NCBI RefSeq assembly: GCF_020085105.1
Contig: NC_058045.1
Span: 4,354,333-4,418,332 of the forward strand
Direction of reading: 5' to 3'
From: Siniperca chuatsi
Taxonomy: Eukaryota; Chordata; Actinopteri; Centrarchiformes; Sinipercidae
DNA length: 64,000 bases
This document shows positions 12,119 to 23,453 of the stretch, one piece after another (positions within the stretch are counted from its first letter, which is position 1; the number at the start of each line of letters is the position of its first letter). The notes beneath the pieces were generated by a model that had not been told where the DNA came from, did no database searches, and saw nothing but the letters and a program-made list of their open reading frames with translations. The position numbers and the translations under genes are program-made.

Positions 12119-13585
12119 CCAGTAAAGAGATAAATATTGTGGATCAGGAAGAGACTTGGTTTCGGCACTGTACAGTCTCCTTGGCTGAGCCTCATTAAAC
12201 ATTGCTGTGTAAGACATCCAGAGTCTCGGAGTAGACCAGCTCACATCAATCTTTCCATCACACTGGCATCATTCACGACAAACAGCATGTTCACTCCCAC
12301 CAATCTGTTTGCACTTCTCTCAAACCAGTAGTCTCACAGAACAGCAGCACTGGTTTAACTGTAGGATTATGGTCATCTTGGGGCGGCAAGGCAGGAACTG
12401 TGTATGTGGGTACTCTCTCAGTGGGCTCCATATCTGACTGGATGCTGCCTTTTCTAAAAGAAGCCCATCTTGCCCCTCAGCTCTGCACTTTATTACATAA
12501 GTCTTGCTGTCCCATTTCCACCCAGCATCCTGTATGTACACCACAGAGGAGGAGACTTTTAGTGTAAATATTGCAAGTTATAGTTCCTTCCTTCAGTGTG
12601 TGGGCCCATAAATATTGGATTAAATTTTACACGCTTACTTTCACTCTTTCATGCATTATATGCAGACTTATTTTCTCTATTCCTCTCAACGCACATATCA
12701 ATATAACTTGAAAATCTGGCACCAGGTCCATAGCCTGAGGAACTACAGTAAGATGAATATTTCACACTCTTACACAACCCCCTCAATTAGCTAGTCAGCA
12801 TAACCCAGTGCCACTGCAATTACCCAGCTACATGAGGCGAGCAGGAACGCAGCAGCTCTTTTATTGTCTCTGGCAGAGCACTTAACAGTGTCCCCATGAC
12901 ACAGCTTTATCGTTTTATCATGTCACCAAAAATATGCAACCAGGCCGGAGGGGGAAGTGACTTTAATTAACCAAGTTCCCTGCACCGAGCGTACAGAGCA
13001 TTAAGGCCACCTGGTCTGTACAGAGCAAATGGAAAGCTATTATCCCCTGTGATTTTACTTATTAACTACACTTAATCCTGAGGCTGAGATGGAGAAGATG
13101 CAGAGAAGATGAGGTAAAGATGGGTTTTAAAGCCTCAAGACAATTTATTAAAAGTGAAAGATGGAGAAAAATGCAGTATGATTAAAGTTTGTCTTTTTAG
13201 TTTTGGTGGCTTAACAACAAATGGTACAAAAAGCTGTAGATCAAATGCATGCGAGCACACACAAGAGCTACTGTATATATGTACTACAGTGTTTCCTTAA
13301 TTTATGGTGTACCACAACAAAAAAGAAATGCTCAAGAGACTGTAAGAGAAAAGCAGTCGAAATATTTAATAAGTAATGATTTTGTTATGATTAAAAAACA
13401 TTTTAGAGCTACAGCAGTGACCCATTCGGGAAAATTAGGAACTGTTTTCCAACCGTTCTGGCTTGTGACCATTTAACAAAGACTTTGAAGTGAAGATTTT
13501 CCCTTCTCAGACTTCATTTGAATGATGTTTAGAGGCCTGAAGAGGTAGAAATATCACCTCTCTAAGTCTGTACTTAGCCACAGTT
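12119..13585. other. Gene-free intergenic DNA
   Basis: No exon, RNA gene or recognised repeat is evident. Short frames on both strands lack family features and splice context. Confidence 0.45.
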
Positions 13586-13935
13586 TTGTGCTTTGAGCTA
13601 AATGCTAACATGCTGATGTTAGCAAGTATAATGTTTATGTTATGTTCACCATCTTAGTATAGTGTGTTAGCATGCTAATATTTGCTAATTAGAACTAAAC
13701 ACAAAGGACAGCTGAGGCTGATGGGAGTAATTAGTCATAAACCAAAATATTGGACAAATGTAAATGTTGACCTGCTTGTCGTGCTTGAGGAAAAGTCAGG
13801 GGATCACCAAAGTCAGTAGGCTTCATCCTCTGGGTTTATTCTTTTCTTTCCTATCTTGTTCATCATTTTGCGGCCCCTCAGAATTCTCTGACGAACACTT
13901 AAGGGGTCCTGACCCCCAGGTTGGGAACCACTGTC
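13586..13935 (+). repeat. 'GCTAACATGC' repeat abutting a 'GGTTGGGAACCACTG' MITE terminus
   Basis: The left part has GAGCTAAATGCTAACATGC, TGTTAGCATGCTAATATTTG and GGGGATCACCAAAGT, all hallmarks of a common percomorph repeat. The right part ends GACCCCCAGGTTGGGAACC ACTGT, the terminal sequence of a separate fish MITE whose inverted end starts CAGTGGTTCCCAACC. The two repeats are juxtaposed, probably by insertion of one into or beside the other. Confidence 0.6.
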
Positions 13936-14820
13936 TTTTTGGATAAAATTAAAGAGGAAGCACTGCTGCTGTCTAACCTCTAACCTTGACCTAACCTCCT
14001 TCTCTGGAAAATGTTCTCACTGGTTATGAAGATATTTCCTATCTTTCCATCCTTAGAAGTACATTTATGTCTCACAAGTTTAAAGCATGCACACACATTT
14101 ACTGGTGATGAGCTTCAGAGAAGATACAGGCACATGATCGTTCACGTAATTCCCATTTAAGACAATAGAAACCCAGCAGAGCTGGCCTAAATTAGCACAC
14201 ACTCTCAGTGGCCTTGTTCCACCGTCTTCCTGTTCAGAGCGGTGAGCAAGCAGTAACTCTGGAGGAAGGGCAGGAGATCGTGGGAACTCTAGCGTGTCAC
14301 CGCAGCCTCGGCCACGTCCCGTAGAAAGCTCCTTCCAGAGAACAACGTGACAAACTCTGCAAGCAGCAAAGGAGGGGAAAAGAAACCAGAGAGGAAACTG
14401 GAGAACAATGAAGAAATGGATGTGACACCACTGCTCGGCTATAGGTCTGGGTGGGAACCCAAAAGTCTCTTGTACTGGAGTCAGAGCCTGGCTTTCTAAA
14501 ACTCATTGACAAAAAACAAGGCCCAGTTCCCACAGTGACCTTTCCCACGCTGCTGCTCGTGTTGTATATTTATACTTCTCTTGTCGAACTGTTTCCCCTC
14601 TGATTTGTACACTCCATGTTTGTGTTTCCTTATCTTTGTGGACGTGCTTCGGCTGTTGTTATTTTGAACTTGATCCCGGCGTTATTCAGGCCTTTCAACC
14701 TGCAGTTGTCGACTGTCGCCCCCCCCCTCAACAAAAAGCACTGAGTGGGGAAGGGAAAGTATAGCTTTTTTAAAGAATCCTTTGCCACTGAGTACAACAC
14801 CTGGCTTCTTAGAATATTTT
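13936..14820. other. Gene-free intergenic DNA
   Basis: I see no supported gene. The 83-codon minus-strand frame at 14297-14548 has no recognised domain and no splice context. Confidence 0.4.
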
Positions 14821-14847
14821 ACTCAATCTGTCCCTCTGTCCCTGTCT

Positions 14848-15200
14848 TCAGCCATGTTACTACTTCCCCAGGCCCCTGATGCCCAGAGACTTTCCCACCT
14901 GTCCCAGTGACCTGCTTCCCCCTCACCTGTTTCTCATTCCTCCAATTACCTGTCAGTATTTATACCAGCCCCTTTCCCACAGTCAGTTGCCAGATTGCCA
15001 ATGTTATGTTGCGCATAGCCTTTGCTTTCCAGCCTCTGTAACCTGAACCTGAATCTGTACCTGTCTGCCTGCCTGCACCTTTTTCCTGCCCCATTCCTGT
15101 TTACCCGTGGACTCTCACTTACTTCTGTTAGGACTTTCTACCCATGCCAGCAAGCTTATGGATCTTCACCTTTTCAATAAATCACTCAACTGATCCCGTC
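14848..15200 (+). repeat. LTR-like interspersed repeat (possible solo LTR)
   Basis: A C+T-rich block is followed by CACCTGTTTCTCATTCC, then TATTTATACCAGCCCC (TATA-like), then TGCCTGCCTGCACC, and finally TTCAATAAATCACTC (polyadenylation signal-like). This promoter-to-polyA order is what a solo LTR shows, and the sequence style matches Gypsy-type LTR remnants I know from fish genomes. The termini and target duplication are not clear, so the class is tentative. Confidence 0.4.
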
Positions 15201-15354
15201 TTTTTCTTGAGATGACTGGAACTTGACTGGAGTACCACTGTGGCAAATTCTACGAACTAGACATGAAATTCAAACCAACCCATGAAGCCCACGCAACCCT
15301 CCGCACACCTCTGAGATAAATTGTGTTCGGGTATAGATAATAAATTGCTTAAGC

Positions 15355-15800
15355 ACTAAAAAGGCCCCTGGGAGCACAGTGAGCTCCATCAGGAATATGA
15401 AACCACCAAGACTCTAGAGCTTGAAATCTGACCAGTAAAGTGACGACTTCTTCTGCAGAGGTTGGAGAACCTGCCAGAAGGAACACGATCTCTGCAACAA
15501 TCCACCATTCAGGTCTTTGCTACAAAGAGAGTGAGAGAGTGGGGAGAAGATTCCAATTTCAGCACAACAATGATGAAAAATACAAAGAAAGACACCACTG
15601 GAGTAGCTTTAGGACAAGCCCCTCAGTATCCTGGAGAACCCCAGCTAATGAACCCTGTGACCTAAAATCTGTAGAGACCTGAACATCGCAGTTCATACAA
15701 ATGATGCTCCCAATCCAGACTGACAGAGCTACAGAGGATATTCTGCACAAAGAAAGAATTGGGAGAAAATGTCCTGTTTTAAAGAACAAATCAAAAAATG
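15355..15800 (+). mobile_element. Eroded, internally deleted Tc1/mariner transposon remnant
   Basis: Successive segments match the usual order of a teleost Tc1-like transposase gene. First come AGAGCACAGTGGCCTCCATC-like and GAAACCACCAAGACTCT-like text (15370-15415), then TTCTGCAGAGGTTGGAGAACC (15450-15480) and AACAATCCACCATTCAGG. Last, near the C-terminus, a TCCAGACTGACAGAGCTACAG block (15713-15735) encodes a degraded form of the S-N-L-T-E-L motif that follows the DDE region. Between these the frame has stops and shifts, and several hundred bases of the catalytic core are missing. The terminal inverted repeats are not recognisable. The copy is dead. Confidence 0.6.
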
Positions 15801-18060
15801 CCTCAATACAAATAGGAAATATATATTTGAGTGTTTTATTTTTTATAAGTCTGCAAAAAGAGACATTTCATCTATTTTAAAGCAGCATTATTCCTTTTTT
15901 TTGGCCACATGCTGAAAAAGACACACGTTTGACATATTATTGCTTTATAATGTTGTTAGCAAACAACTATTTGGCATTAATTAACATTAGCATAAATTTG
16001 GAATTGCGTTTGTGACCACCCAACAAATGTAGGTCCAATATTCACTCTCGCCCGCCTCAGTTCCACCCATGGTCCACATCTGTGCCCATTTTTGGATGGT
16101 GTCGGCTGGAGCCACCACACTGGCTCTTCAGAAACCTATGGGTGGAAAACGACGATATCTCTGGTTCTGCTGCATCGATTGTGATACTCTTTTTATATCG
16201 TCCATCGTGAGTTTGACAATGTTAAAAGACTGAATTGCTAAATGAGTGGAGTTCTCTTAAAACCAAAACGATGAGCTGAAAGATGCTAAAATGCTCTGTA
16301 AAGCTGAGGAAAGAGAGTCGAGTGACAATTTCTGTGGGTTTGCCGCTACGAGCGACACCTTTCACATACTGTACATGTAGTCATTTGATCCATTGTTAAT
16401 ACAAAATGATCAATTTGTGAAGCTTTAAGTTAACAGAAAAACAGATGAAAGGCTCTACTTTCTGAAGCTACATATGAAAAACGCTACAAGGCCTACTCTT
16501 GACCTTGCAAGAATCCATCTTCTCATTGAGTAATCTGACTATATTCTCGGAGGATTCCAGACATTAAAAAACAGCAGATGCACCTGTTCTGTATCAGCTA
16601 CATTCAAACTTTCAAATATGCTCCACTGGTCCCTGAAAGGATGGCAGGATGCGGACGTTCGATCCTCCAGTGTGACAGAATACCTCCACGCTTGGTGTTG
16701 TGATTCTCTCCAGTGTTCTTTTAATCTCGTTGACAAAGCCTCTTGCAGGAAGCTATGCCAGAAATGTCCGGCCCATCACGGCTTTTCCAGTAAAGCCAGT
16801 AAGTGAAGAATAACACTGTTTCACTGGACAATCCCCAATCGCCACAAACAAGGCCAAACCGAACAACAGAGGGTTTAACCAAGACCACGGTTGTGCCGAC
16901 TCCAGGGAATTCTTTCCATATTTTCCTTCTGGTGAGTCACTCGATGCCTGAGTGAATCTGGGCAAAACAAGGACTGCAGTGCATAGACCTGCTTTCTGTG
17001 TTTTTCTTGGCTGGATTGTTGTTCAGCGATCCTGAAGCATATTTCCCCTCAATCACTTGTTACAAAACATATATTTAGGAATTTAAAGTTGTAAACCCCT
17101 TGAAGCACAATATCCATTTTAACAACTTTAAACTCCTTTCAAACTTAAATTACAGCTCATCAAAGCAAAAGTGGATTCCATCATTTCATATTATAGTGGG
17201 ATAATCTTTCCAAATGATGCTCTGATCATAGTGTTCACACACTCCTCTGTAATTATGCAACTTCATACTAAACCATGTCTGAAAATAAAGATGGACTTTC
17301 ACTGTGTGGGAAGTTTTTTCAGTCAGGGTGTGTACCTACAGTATTACAGGAACTTAGCATGGAAACATTTAACTGCTTGTCAAAAACTCATATTTAAAGA
17401 TGCGATTCTAATCCAATACATGTCTTTTTTGTCTAGCTGTCCGTTCAGTGTGTGTGCTGAAAAAACATCTGGTGTGTGTACACAGCCCTGGCTCTGTAAA
17501 TGGGAAATAAACAAAGTGGCTCAGACCGAGCCACACAACACTATGCCAGCAATGATTTGTGTGTCAGGTAACGTTAAATGACTTGCCCACGGACATTCAG
17601 TTTACTTTCTAGTTTGCCAAGATGTGCTGTTGTTGTGATGTTAGCTATAGCAGCAGGAGAGTTGTGAGTATCGCTGTCTGGAGCTGGTGGAGCTGAGTTT
17701 CCTAACCCACAACCTAGCTAATGTTAGTTCCATTACTTGCTGTGTTGTTGTTCGCGCTATATCATGGTATTTGTTATGGTATTGGATTTCTCCAGAACTG
17801 CATACCCCACCTTTGATGTCTGACTCAGATGATTGTGTACATTTATGAAACTTATTTGGGTTTCTGATGGCTGAGGCTGACTCTGGAGCATAATGACTGA
17901 TCGACTGTGATCGACTGTGCTAGTACCCGAACTGAAACCCCATGAAGAGTCCCCCATTTTATCACATACCGTCTCCCCACCATTATACTTGTCTGGATCA
18001 AATCTGAAGCTCGACACAATTAGTGGCTCACCTAACATATACAGTCTGGGACTGAAATCA
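15801..18060. other. Gene-free intergenic DNA
   Basis: No recognised exon or repeat. A 136-codon plus-strand frame at 17171-17581 is the longest. It lacks any known motif and its composition looks like translated A+T-rich non-coding DNA. Confidence 0.4.
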
Positions 18061-18084
18061 GATCGTTAACACTTCATAATGCGG

Positions 18085-18660
18085 CCTGCAACGTACAGTG
18101 AAATGTTTTGTGTGCTGTGCAGTGTACTAGTACAGTACAAACATACATGTAAGCACAAGGGAACAAGATGAGATGTTAGGGGATAACACTTCAGAACTTT
18201 GGCTTCTTCTGGGTTTTTTTTATAAAAACATGTGGCCACCAGCACCAGTACAGTACGTACCGACACATACAATACTGTAGGGTTTATTTTTTACCTATTC
18301 TAATATTATGGGGAACAGAATCAACTACCGAACAACAATCTGGCATTTGGAGGGAAAGAGAATTTATACTGTAAGGGGGCGGCACGGTGGTGCAGTGGTT
18401 AGCCCTGCTGCCTCACAGCAAGGAGGTTCTGGGTTCGGCCCTTTCTGTGTGGAGTTTGCATGTTCTCCCTGTGCCTGCATGGGTTTCCTCCCACATGTTT
18501 TTTTTGTAAAAAACCCAGAAGAAGCCAAAGTTATGAAATGTTATTCCCTAGCTTCTCATCTTATTCCCTTGTACCTACATGCATGTATCAGTTTGAACTG
18601 TACTGGTACAAAAAATTACACTGTAAATTGGGAAGAATTACACTGTACGTTACGTTGCAG
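18085..18660. repeat. Fold-back repeat: two inverted arms of about 150 bp flanking a SINE-like segment
   Basis: The reverse complement of about 18085-18236 matches about 18491-18660 closely. Both contain AAACCCAGAAGAAGCCAAAG, then a TGAAATGTTAT-like block, CTTCTCATCTT, TTCCCTTGT and a CATGTAT-TTTGTACTGTAC-like block, and end with CACTGTACGTTGCAG-type sequence. The roughly 250 bp between the arms contains a tRNA-derived SINE-like sequence at 18377-18490. Such a layout can fold into a long hairpin and is typical of fold-back or MITE elements. Confidence 0.65.
18377..18490 (+). mobile_element. tRNA-derived SINE-like fragment
   Basis: The text GGCGGCACGGTGGTGCAGTGG followed by TTAGC, then GGTTCTGGGTTCGGCCC, then GTGTGGAGTTTGCATGTTC, is a sequence repeated very widely in fish genomes. 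The GTGGTGCAGTGGTTAGC and GGGTTCGGCC blocks sit about 35 bp apart and look like the A and B boxes of a polymerase III promoter, which suggests a tRNA ancestor. It is not a functional tRNA: no cloverleaf can be completed. It is cut at the right, where the inverted arm begins. Confidence 0.6.
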
Positions 18661-19444
18661 TGTTACCAAATTATCATTTGAAACATCACAAATACATTTA
18701 TGGACTTTCCTAAGTAATTCATTCTTAACTAGAGGGCATTACAAAAACATGTGCATTAATATCCCTACAGATTCTTTACATTTCCAATAATCTGCATTGT
18801 CTCTGAGCTTGAGCTGAAACATTTTGAACAGGGTCCAGTAAAAAATATTTTGTATCTTAAACTGAATCAATCTCATTTCCAAATCAGACCAGTTTCAGGC
18901 TATTTACATCTCCAGCAAAGAATAGAAAGACACAAACAGATTCACTTTTCCGGCTTCGGATTTGAAACTGGGAACACATTTCAGATTACCTTCTGTCTGC
19001 AGATGAGTTGACAAAAGCAGATGAGGTCAGTTATGTTTAGGAATACCATTCCCTCACCCAGCACTGTTCCCATGGCCTCCACATGTTTCCACACACTGCT
19101 TCTAAAAATGGCTACATGGGAATAAATTGCATTATATTACAGTTATATCAGTTATTATCAGGGTCATTGTTTGGGGGTAGCCCAAACCTGAAGAGGGTAG
19201 CTATAACATATTGTAAATATCATAGTTTTTATGGTGTAAGAGCCCTTAGTAAGCCCCAAAGTTATGTTTATGTCGCTGATCATTATACAGAGACAGCTGA
19301 TATTTTTATAATGTATTCCCATATTGCTACTATACTCAAGCACAAAGGCATTTTATGCAGCTTATGCACAATAATGAACTCCTTATTTATGCACTTCACT
19401 CTGTTAGTCTCTAATATATCCTCATGCTGATTCTGTGGTAGTTT

Positions 19445-19865
19445 TGGTGTTATCACTTCCTGTTTTATTTTGGTAGTATTCTCCTTCCCTTGTGTGTCTT
19501 GTGTTTTTACTTCCAGTCTGTGTTTTCCCTCCAGTTTTGATTGTTGGTCCTCCCTTGATTGTCGGCACCTGTGTCTTGTTATCTCACCTCCCCTAGGGTA
19601 TTTAGTCTTGGTCTTTTCTTTGTTCTGTGTTGGATTATTGTTGTACACATGGTGTTGTTCCTTGTCTGTGAGTTTATCGTGGATTCTTTGTTCTCCGGTG
19701 GACCTTGTTTGGATTTTAGATTTTGTCTGCTCATTACCTGTCTGCTCACCTCTGCCTGTTCTTGCCTGCATTCCACCCCACAATAAATACGGTAGTTATC
19801 CGGCTACTTCACCCTGAGACCGCTTCCTCGTCATCTGCTTTTGGGTCCACATACCTCCATACAGC
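19445..19865 (+). repeat. LTR-like interspersed repeat (possible solo LTR)
   Basis: It starts TGTTATCACTTCCTGTTTTA and contains CACCTGTGTCTTGTTATCTC, CCTAGGGTATTTAGTCTTGG and, near the end, CCACAATAAATACGG followed by CTGCTTTTGGGTCC. I recognise the combination CACCTGTGTCT, TATTTAGTC and TTTGGGTCC as a recurrent fish LTR-type repeat, probably Gypsy-like. It starts TGT and could end ATACA, consistent with TG...CA ends. No target-site duplication is obvious. Confidence 0.45.
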
Positions 19866-20164
19866 ACCTCGCCTTACGACAGATTCAGTGTGAAACTAGA
19901 ATTACCGCCCCGCGGTTGTATGCCTCTGCCAACCAGTCAAGTTGCAGTTTACTTCCATGTCTGTCCAGACTCACATATGTAGTGGAATTGAATAAAAGGT
20001 ATAAACTGTATTTTTTTGGTTAAATGTAAGTTATCACTATATTGAAGTGAATATACATTGTTGAACTGATTAATGAAGGATGATCATAGATGTATTGAAA
20101 CAGATACACATGTACTTGATTACTATGTAAAGATGGATTCTTATAGAGTATAGCTACACAAAAA

Positions 20165-20835
20165 GTGGTGCTTTTATTTTGAAGCCTGTTATTCTTGGCG
20201 CCTCCAATACGGCGTTTGCAATCGTGATTCCAATTCGAAAGTCAGAATGAGGCAGGAAGTGAAAGGCAGAATGGACGAGATGGAGGAAAGCCCGTACTGT
20301 GCTAGTTATTGTTTACTCATTGTGTCGTCCCAGTCAACACGTGTGTGAAACCTGGAATCGCCCAGTTCATTCTTAAATTATGGCTAAAAACCTATTTTGA
20401 GGTCACAATGACCCTTGACCTATCAATCAAAAGTGTCACCTATTCAGTGTCCGACCCACTGTGGAGTACGGTCACAATCTCCCCTTCTGTTCCTGAGTTA
20501 TGGTGTTGAAGAGTGGCCAAAAAAGTGTTCTTCCAGGACATTATGAATGTGACCTTTGACATTTTGGGTAAAACATTTCATCACTTGTATCCCATTAAAC
20601 ATTTGTGTGAAATTTTGTCATAATTACCTCATTAATTCTTGAGTTATGGCCAAAACCTTTGACAACCAAATTCTAATCATATCATCCTTGAGTCCAAGTG
20701 GACATTTTTGCCAAATTGAAGAAATTCTCTCAAGGCGTTCCTGAGACGTCGCGTTCTCGAGAATGGGACGGATGGACGGACAACCTGAAAACATAACGCC
20801 TCCGGCCACGGCTATCGCCCGAGTGGAGGCATAAA
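20165..20835 (+). repeat. 'GTGACCTTTGAC' teleost interspersed repeat
   Basis: The segment contains AATGTGACCTTTGACATTTT, GAGTTATGGCCAAAACC, CCTTGAGTCCAAGTGGACAT, CTCTCAAGGCGTTCCTGAGA and GAATGGGACGGATGGACGG, then AACGCCTCCGGCCACGGC. These blocks appear in this order in a very abundant percomorph repeat. A GGCGCCTCC near the left end and GAGTGGAGGC near the right could be remnants of inverted termini. It is non-coding. Confidence 0.7.
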
Positions 20836-21027
20836 GACAGACCCAGCTGATCTGGAAACCATTTTTGTATCCTCGGTTGTATAATTATAAAACAGGTGAA
20901 TAGTCACTGTAATCCACAATCTACTGCTAATTATCACCCAAAAACAACATCCAGTCCAGGGCTCAAGACCAACCTTTTCCACTGGTGGCACAGGTGCGCC
21001 TAACTTTTTCATTTAGGTGCACCTAGG

Positions 21028-21310
21028 GCTGGGCGGTATGGCCTACAATTTATATCAGGGTATAATTTAAAGCATGGACGATAACGGTATATATCCTTTT
21101 CTTAAAATTTCACCATAAATGCTTCTGAAGCGGTAAAGCACTGGTATGGCAACTGCATGGCAGCTATTGCTGTACTCTTAACTGTATTACTAGGACATTT
21201 TTCACATAGCACAGGAGCATTTTAAGAACATTTAGTGTGCAAAACTGCAATAATAAATAGAAAAAAATACAAAACCTTTTATATCTGTCTATTGAAAATA
21301 TTATAGCCTA
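21028..21310 (+). repeat. 'GGGCTGGGCGGTATGG' MITE-like repeat (partial)
   Basis: It begins CTAGGGCTGGGCGGTATGGCC and runs into A+T-rich sequence with ACGATAACGGTATATATCC. This start is typical of a common fish MITE. A related, more degraded start (GGGATTGGACAATATATG) occurs in a dnai4 intron near 57895. Confidence 0.5.
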
Positions 21311-21478
21311 TATATATTATTTGAAAGAATACATTAGTCTATTTCAAGAAGGTTATTTCACCATTTTAGATCTTCTCTCTCCCTGTATGTCTGCACTGTT
21401 GGCTTTCTTCGTCAGCAGTATGTTCTTTCACTCCATGTGGAGGCTTGTTGTTAATAACCCTCTGAGGCTACTTAGGAC

Positions 21479-21516
21479 CAGGGACCGGGGGGACCGGGGG
21501 ACCGGGGGGGGGGGCA
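21479..21516 (+). repeat. G-run mini-array (GGACCGGGG units)
   Basis: A GGGACCGGGG motif is tandemly repeated about three times and ends in an 11-G run. There are at least four runs of four or more G on one strand, so a G-quadruplex is possible. Confidence 0.7.
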
Positions 21517-21628
21517 GGTGGCGGTTACCTCTGCCGATGATGACGGGTCTGGGCTGGGCCTTTCAGGCCGGGGACAGGTGGGAAGGCCACCGCAGCATTT
21601 TCCTTGACGAGGAGTACAGGGGGCGGTG

Positions 21629-21648
21629 TCACACACACACACACACTT
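21629..21648 (+). repeat. (AC)n microsatellite
   Basis: A pure CA run of about nine to ten repeats (GTCACACACACACACACACA). Confidence 0.85.
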
Positions 21649-22205
21649 GACAGATTTTTGGTCGCAGTCAAGCAGAACATACTGTAAGAAAAGGCAACAC
21701 GCCCGACCTTTGTTGTCTGCAAAGTGTTTGTTTTAACATGGAGCTCCAGATGGGAGTGGATTTGCCACAAGATCAGACAATCACAGGAAGGTGTGTTTAA
21801 CGTTTCTTTTCTGTATTTATTCCTGATGCACTGAAATCCACCATTCGTCGCAGGAGAGGACAAAAGCAAATACTGATGACTCTTGTGCAAACGACTTGCT
21901 TTCCCCGCAGATAATATGTGACAGAAGTGGAACAGACAAGTGGGAAGCCAGAGGAGCCATTTTATGTCCTCGACAATCCTGAGAGACAGAGGACCACAGA
22001 AACGCACTAAAATCACATGTGAAACCACCGGCATGGACTGCCTCTGGTCTGCGGTGTGAGGGGGCCCTCTGCAGCTCACACGGAGGCTGTAAAGGTCTGC
22101 GCCGCGGAGTCCGGAGCTGCCACTGAGTGTTCGAGTGTCCTTCGCAAAATAAGGAGGAAATAAACGTGTCAAACATGAGCTTTATAAGGTGAATGTTGTA
22201 TTCAG

Positions 22206-22960
22206 AGGTGGGAGAAGTACTCAGATCTAGTACTAATACCAGCAGTAATACCAGTGTAGAAATGTTACAAGTAAAAATCCTGTATTCAGAATTTTAAAAG
22301 TCCAAAGGCAGAATGGCCCTTTCAGAATAATGTATATTATATTACTGGATTATAATTATTGATGCATTAATGTTTAGAACTTTAATGTTGCAGCTAGTAG
22401 AAGTGGGGCTAATTTTAATTACTTTATGTACTGTTGGGGTAGTTTAATCTATTCTAATAAACATTTTTAATATTGTTAACATGGTTCCCACATTAAACAT
22501 CAAATTCAAGGACTTTCTTAGGATAATTACTGTTACAACACTGGAGAATTTTTATAATGAGAACTAGCAGGCTTTACAGAAGCTCACAGACAATTAAAAC
22601 GAGAGAGGCTTGAATGTGTTAGTGATGTTACTTTAAGTTAAAAAAAAAAAAATTTAAAATATCAAAAGAACTTCAATTTCTATTCTTGCACAAAATATAT
22701 AAATTCAAGAACTTTCAATGGCCCATGTCTATTTTCAAAAACTGTCAAGGCCTTGATCCCCACCCCCTTAAATTCCCAAACTATCAAGGATTTCAAGGAC
22801 CCGTGGGAACCCTGTATTAATCTGAATCTGCAAAGAGTCACTGAAGTTATCAGATATATGCAGTGCAGTAAAAAGTACAATATTTCCCACTGAACTGTAG
22901 CGGAGTAGAAGTATAAAGTACCTCAAAATTGTACTTAAGTAAATGCACTTTCCACCACTG
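22206..22960 (+). repeat. 'CAGTGGTGGAA' family repeat carrying a nested MITE
   Basis: The left end AGAGGTGGGAGAAGTACTCAG and right end GCACTTTCCACCACTGG, with the internal AATGTTGCAGCTAGTAG and CTGAATCTGCAAAGAGTCAC blocks, identify this family. Its middle is interrupted at about 22481-22814 by another repeat with GGTTCCCAC/GTGGGAACC inverted ends. Confidence 0.75.
22481..22814. mobile_element. Nested MITE with GGTTCCCAC inverted ends
   Basis: The segment starts ATGGTTCCCACATTAAACA and ends CAAGGACCCGTGGGAACCCT. It has TTCAAGGACTTTC-like text near the left and its inverted counterpart (ATCAAGGATTTCAAGGAC) near the right. It has no coding capacity and lies within the repeat at 22206-22960, so it inserted later. 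I know similar CAGGGTTCCCACGGGTCCTTG elements from other fish genomes. Confidence 0.65.
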
Positions 22961-23447
22961 GTTTTAAGCATGTATCAATTATTACTGTTGCTATATTATG
23001 ATTATTACTATCAAAGCTGGAATACTTTCCTAATATACATTGACTCTTTGTAGAGTGGGGATCAGAACAGGTCAGAACAGGTCCAGCAGGTGAAACAAGG
23101 TTAGAGGATTAGAGTCAAATCTCCCAAATTACAAAACACACTTCGTATATGCCTACTTATCTCTAGCGGTGTCGAACCACCAAGGGTAGGTAGCCGAGCC
23201 AGAAGGCTAAATCCTACATTATCTTACAGTCGACAGATCGGTGTAGGCATGTCTGTGTGATAGGTAGCTGTTAATTAAAAAGGTAACTGCAGTACAGAAA
23301 TGCCAAAGAAATGTTTGAGGTAGATGTGATGAGTTTTAAACTTGAGTTGCGTAAATGGCATTTAAATTTCAGAAGAAAGAAATGTGAGAAGAAACTTCCC
23401 TTTAGGTGTAATGAAATTCACTCAGCAATTTAACAAAACTTGAAACC

Positions 23448-23453
23448 TTTATT
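23448..23453 (-). terminator. Polyadenylation signal of ppib
   Basis: AATAAA on the minus strand, about 250 bp downstream of the ppib stop codon. It is the first canonical signal after the stop, so the transcript probably ends near 23430. Confidence 0.55.

Noticed and set aside
17171-17581. 136-codon plus-strand open frame
   Set aside because: Composition and lack of any motif fit chance in A+T-rich DNA; no promoter or acceptor/donor evidence.
18377-18430. tRNA gene candidate (A-box and B-box like sequence)
   Set aside because: No acceptor stem or anticodon arm can be formed, and the flanks match a known dispersed fish repeat; called a SINE-like fragment instead.
18308-18790. 160-codon plus-strand frame
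   Set aside because: It spans the SINE-like fragment and one arm of the fold-back repeat; not a gene.
19283-19817. Long overlapping frames on both strands (166, 115 codons)
   Set aside because: They lie in the LTR-like repeat, whose low-complexity pyrimidine bias keeps frames open; the peptides are Thr/Gln/Lys or Ser/Cys/Leu rich without a domain.
21525-22172. 215-codon minus-strand open frame
   Set aside because: No domain, no recognisable relative, no splice context, and it runs through a microsatellite (VCVCV) and low-complexity sequence; kept only as an observation.
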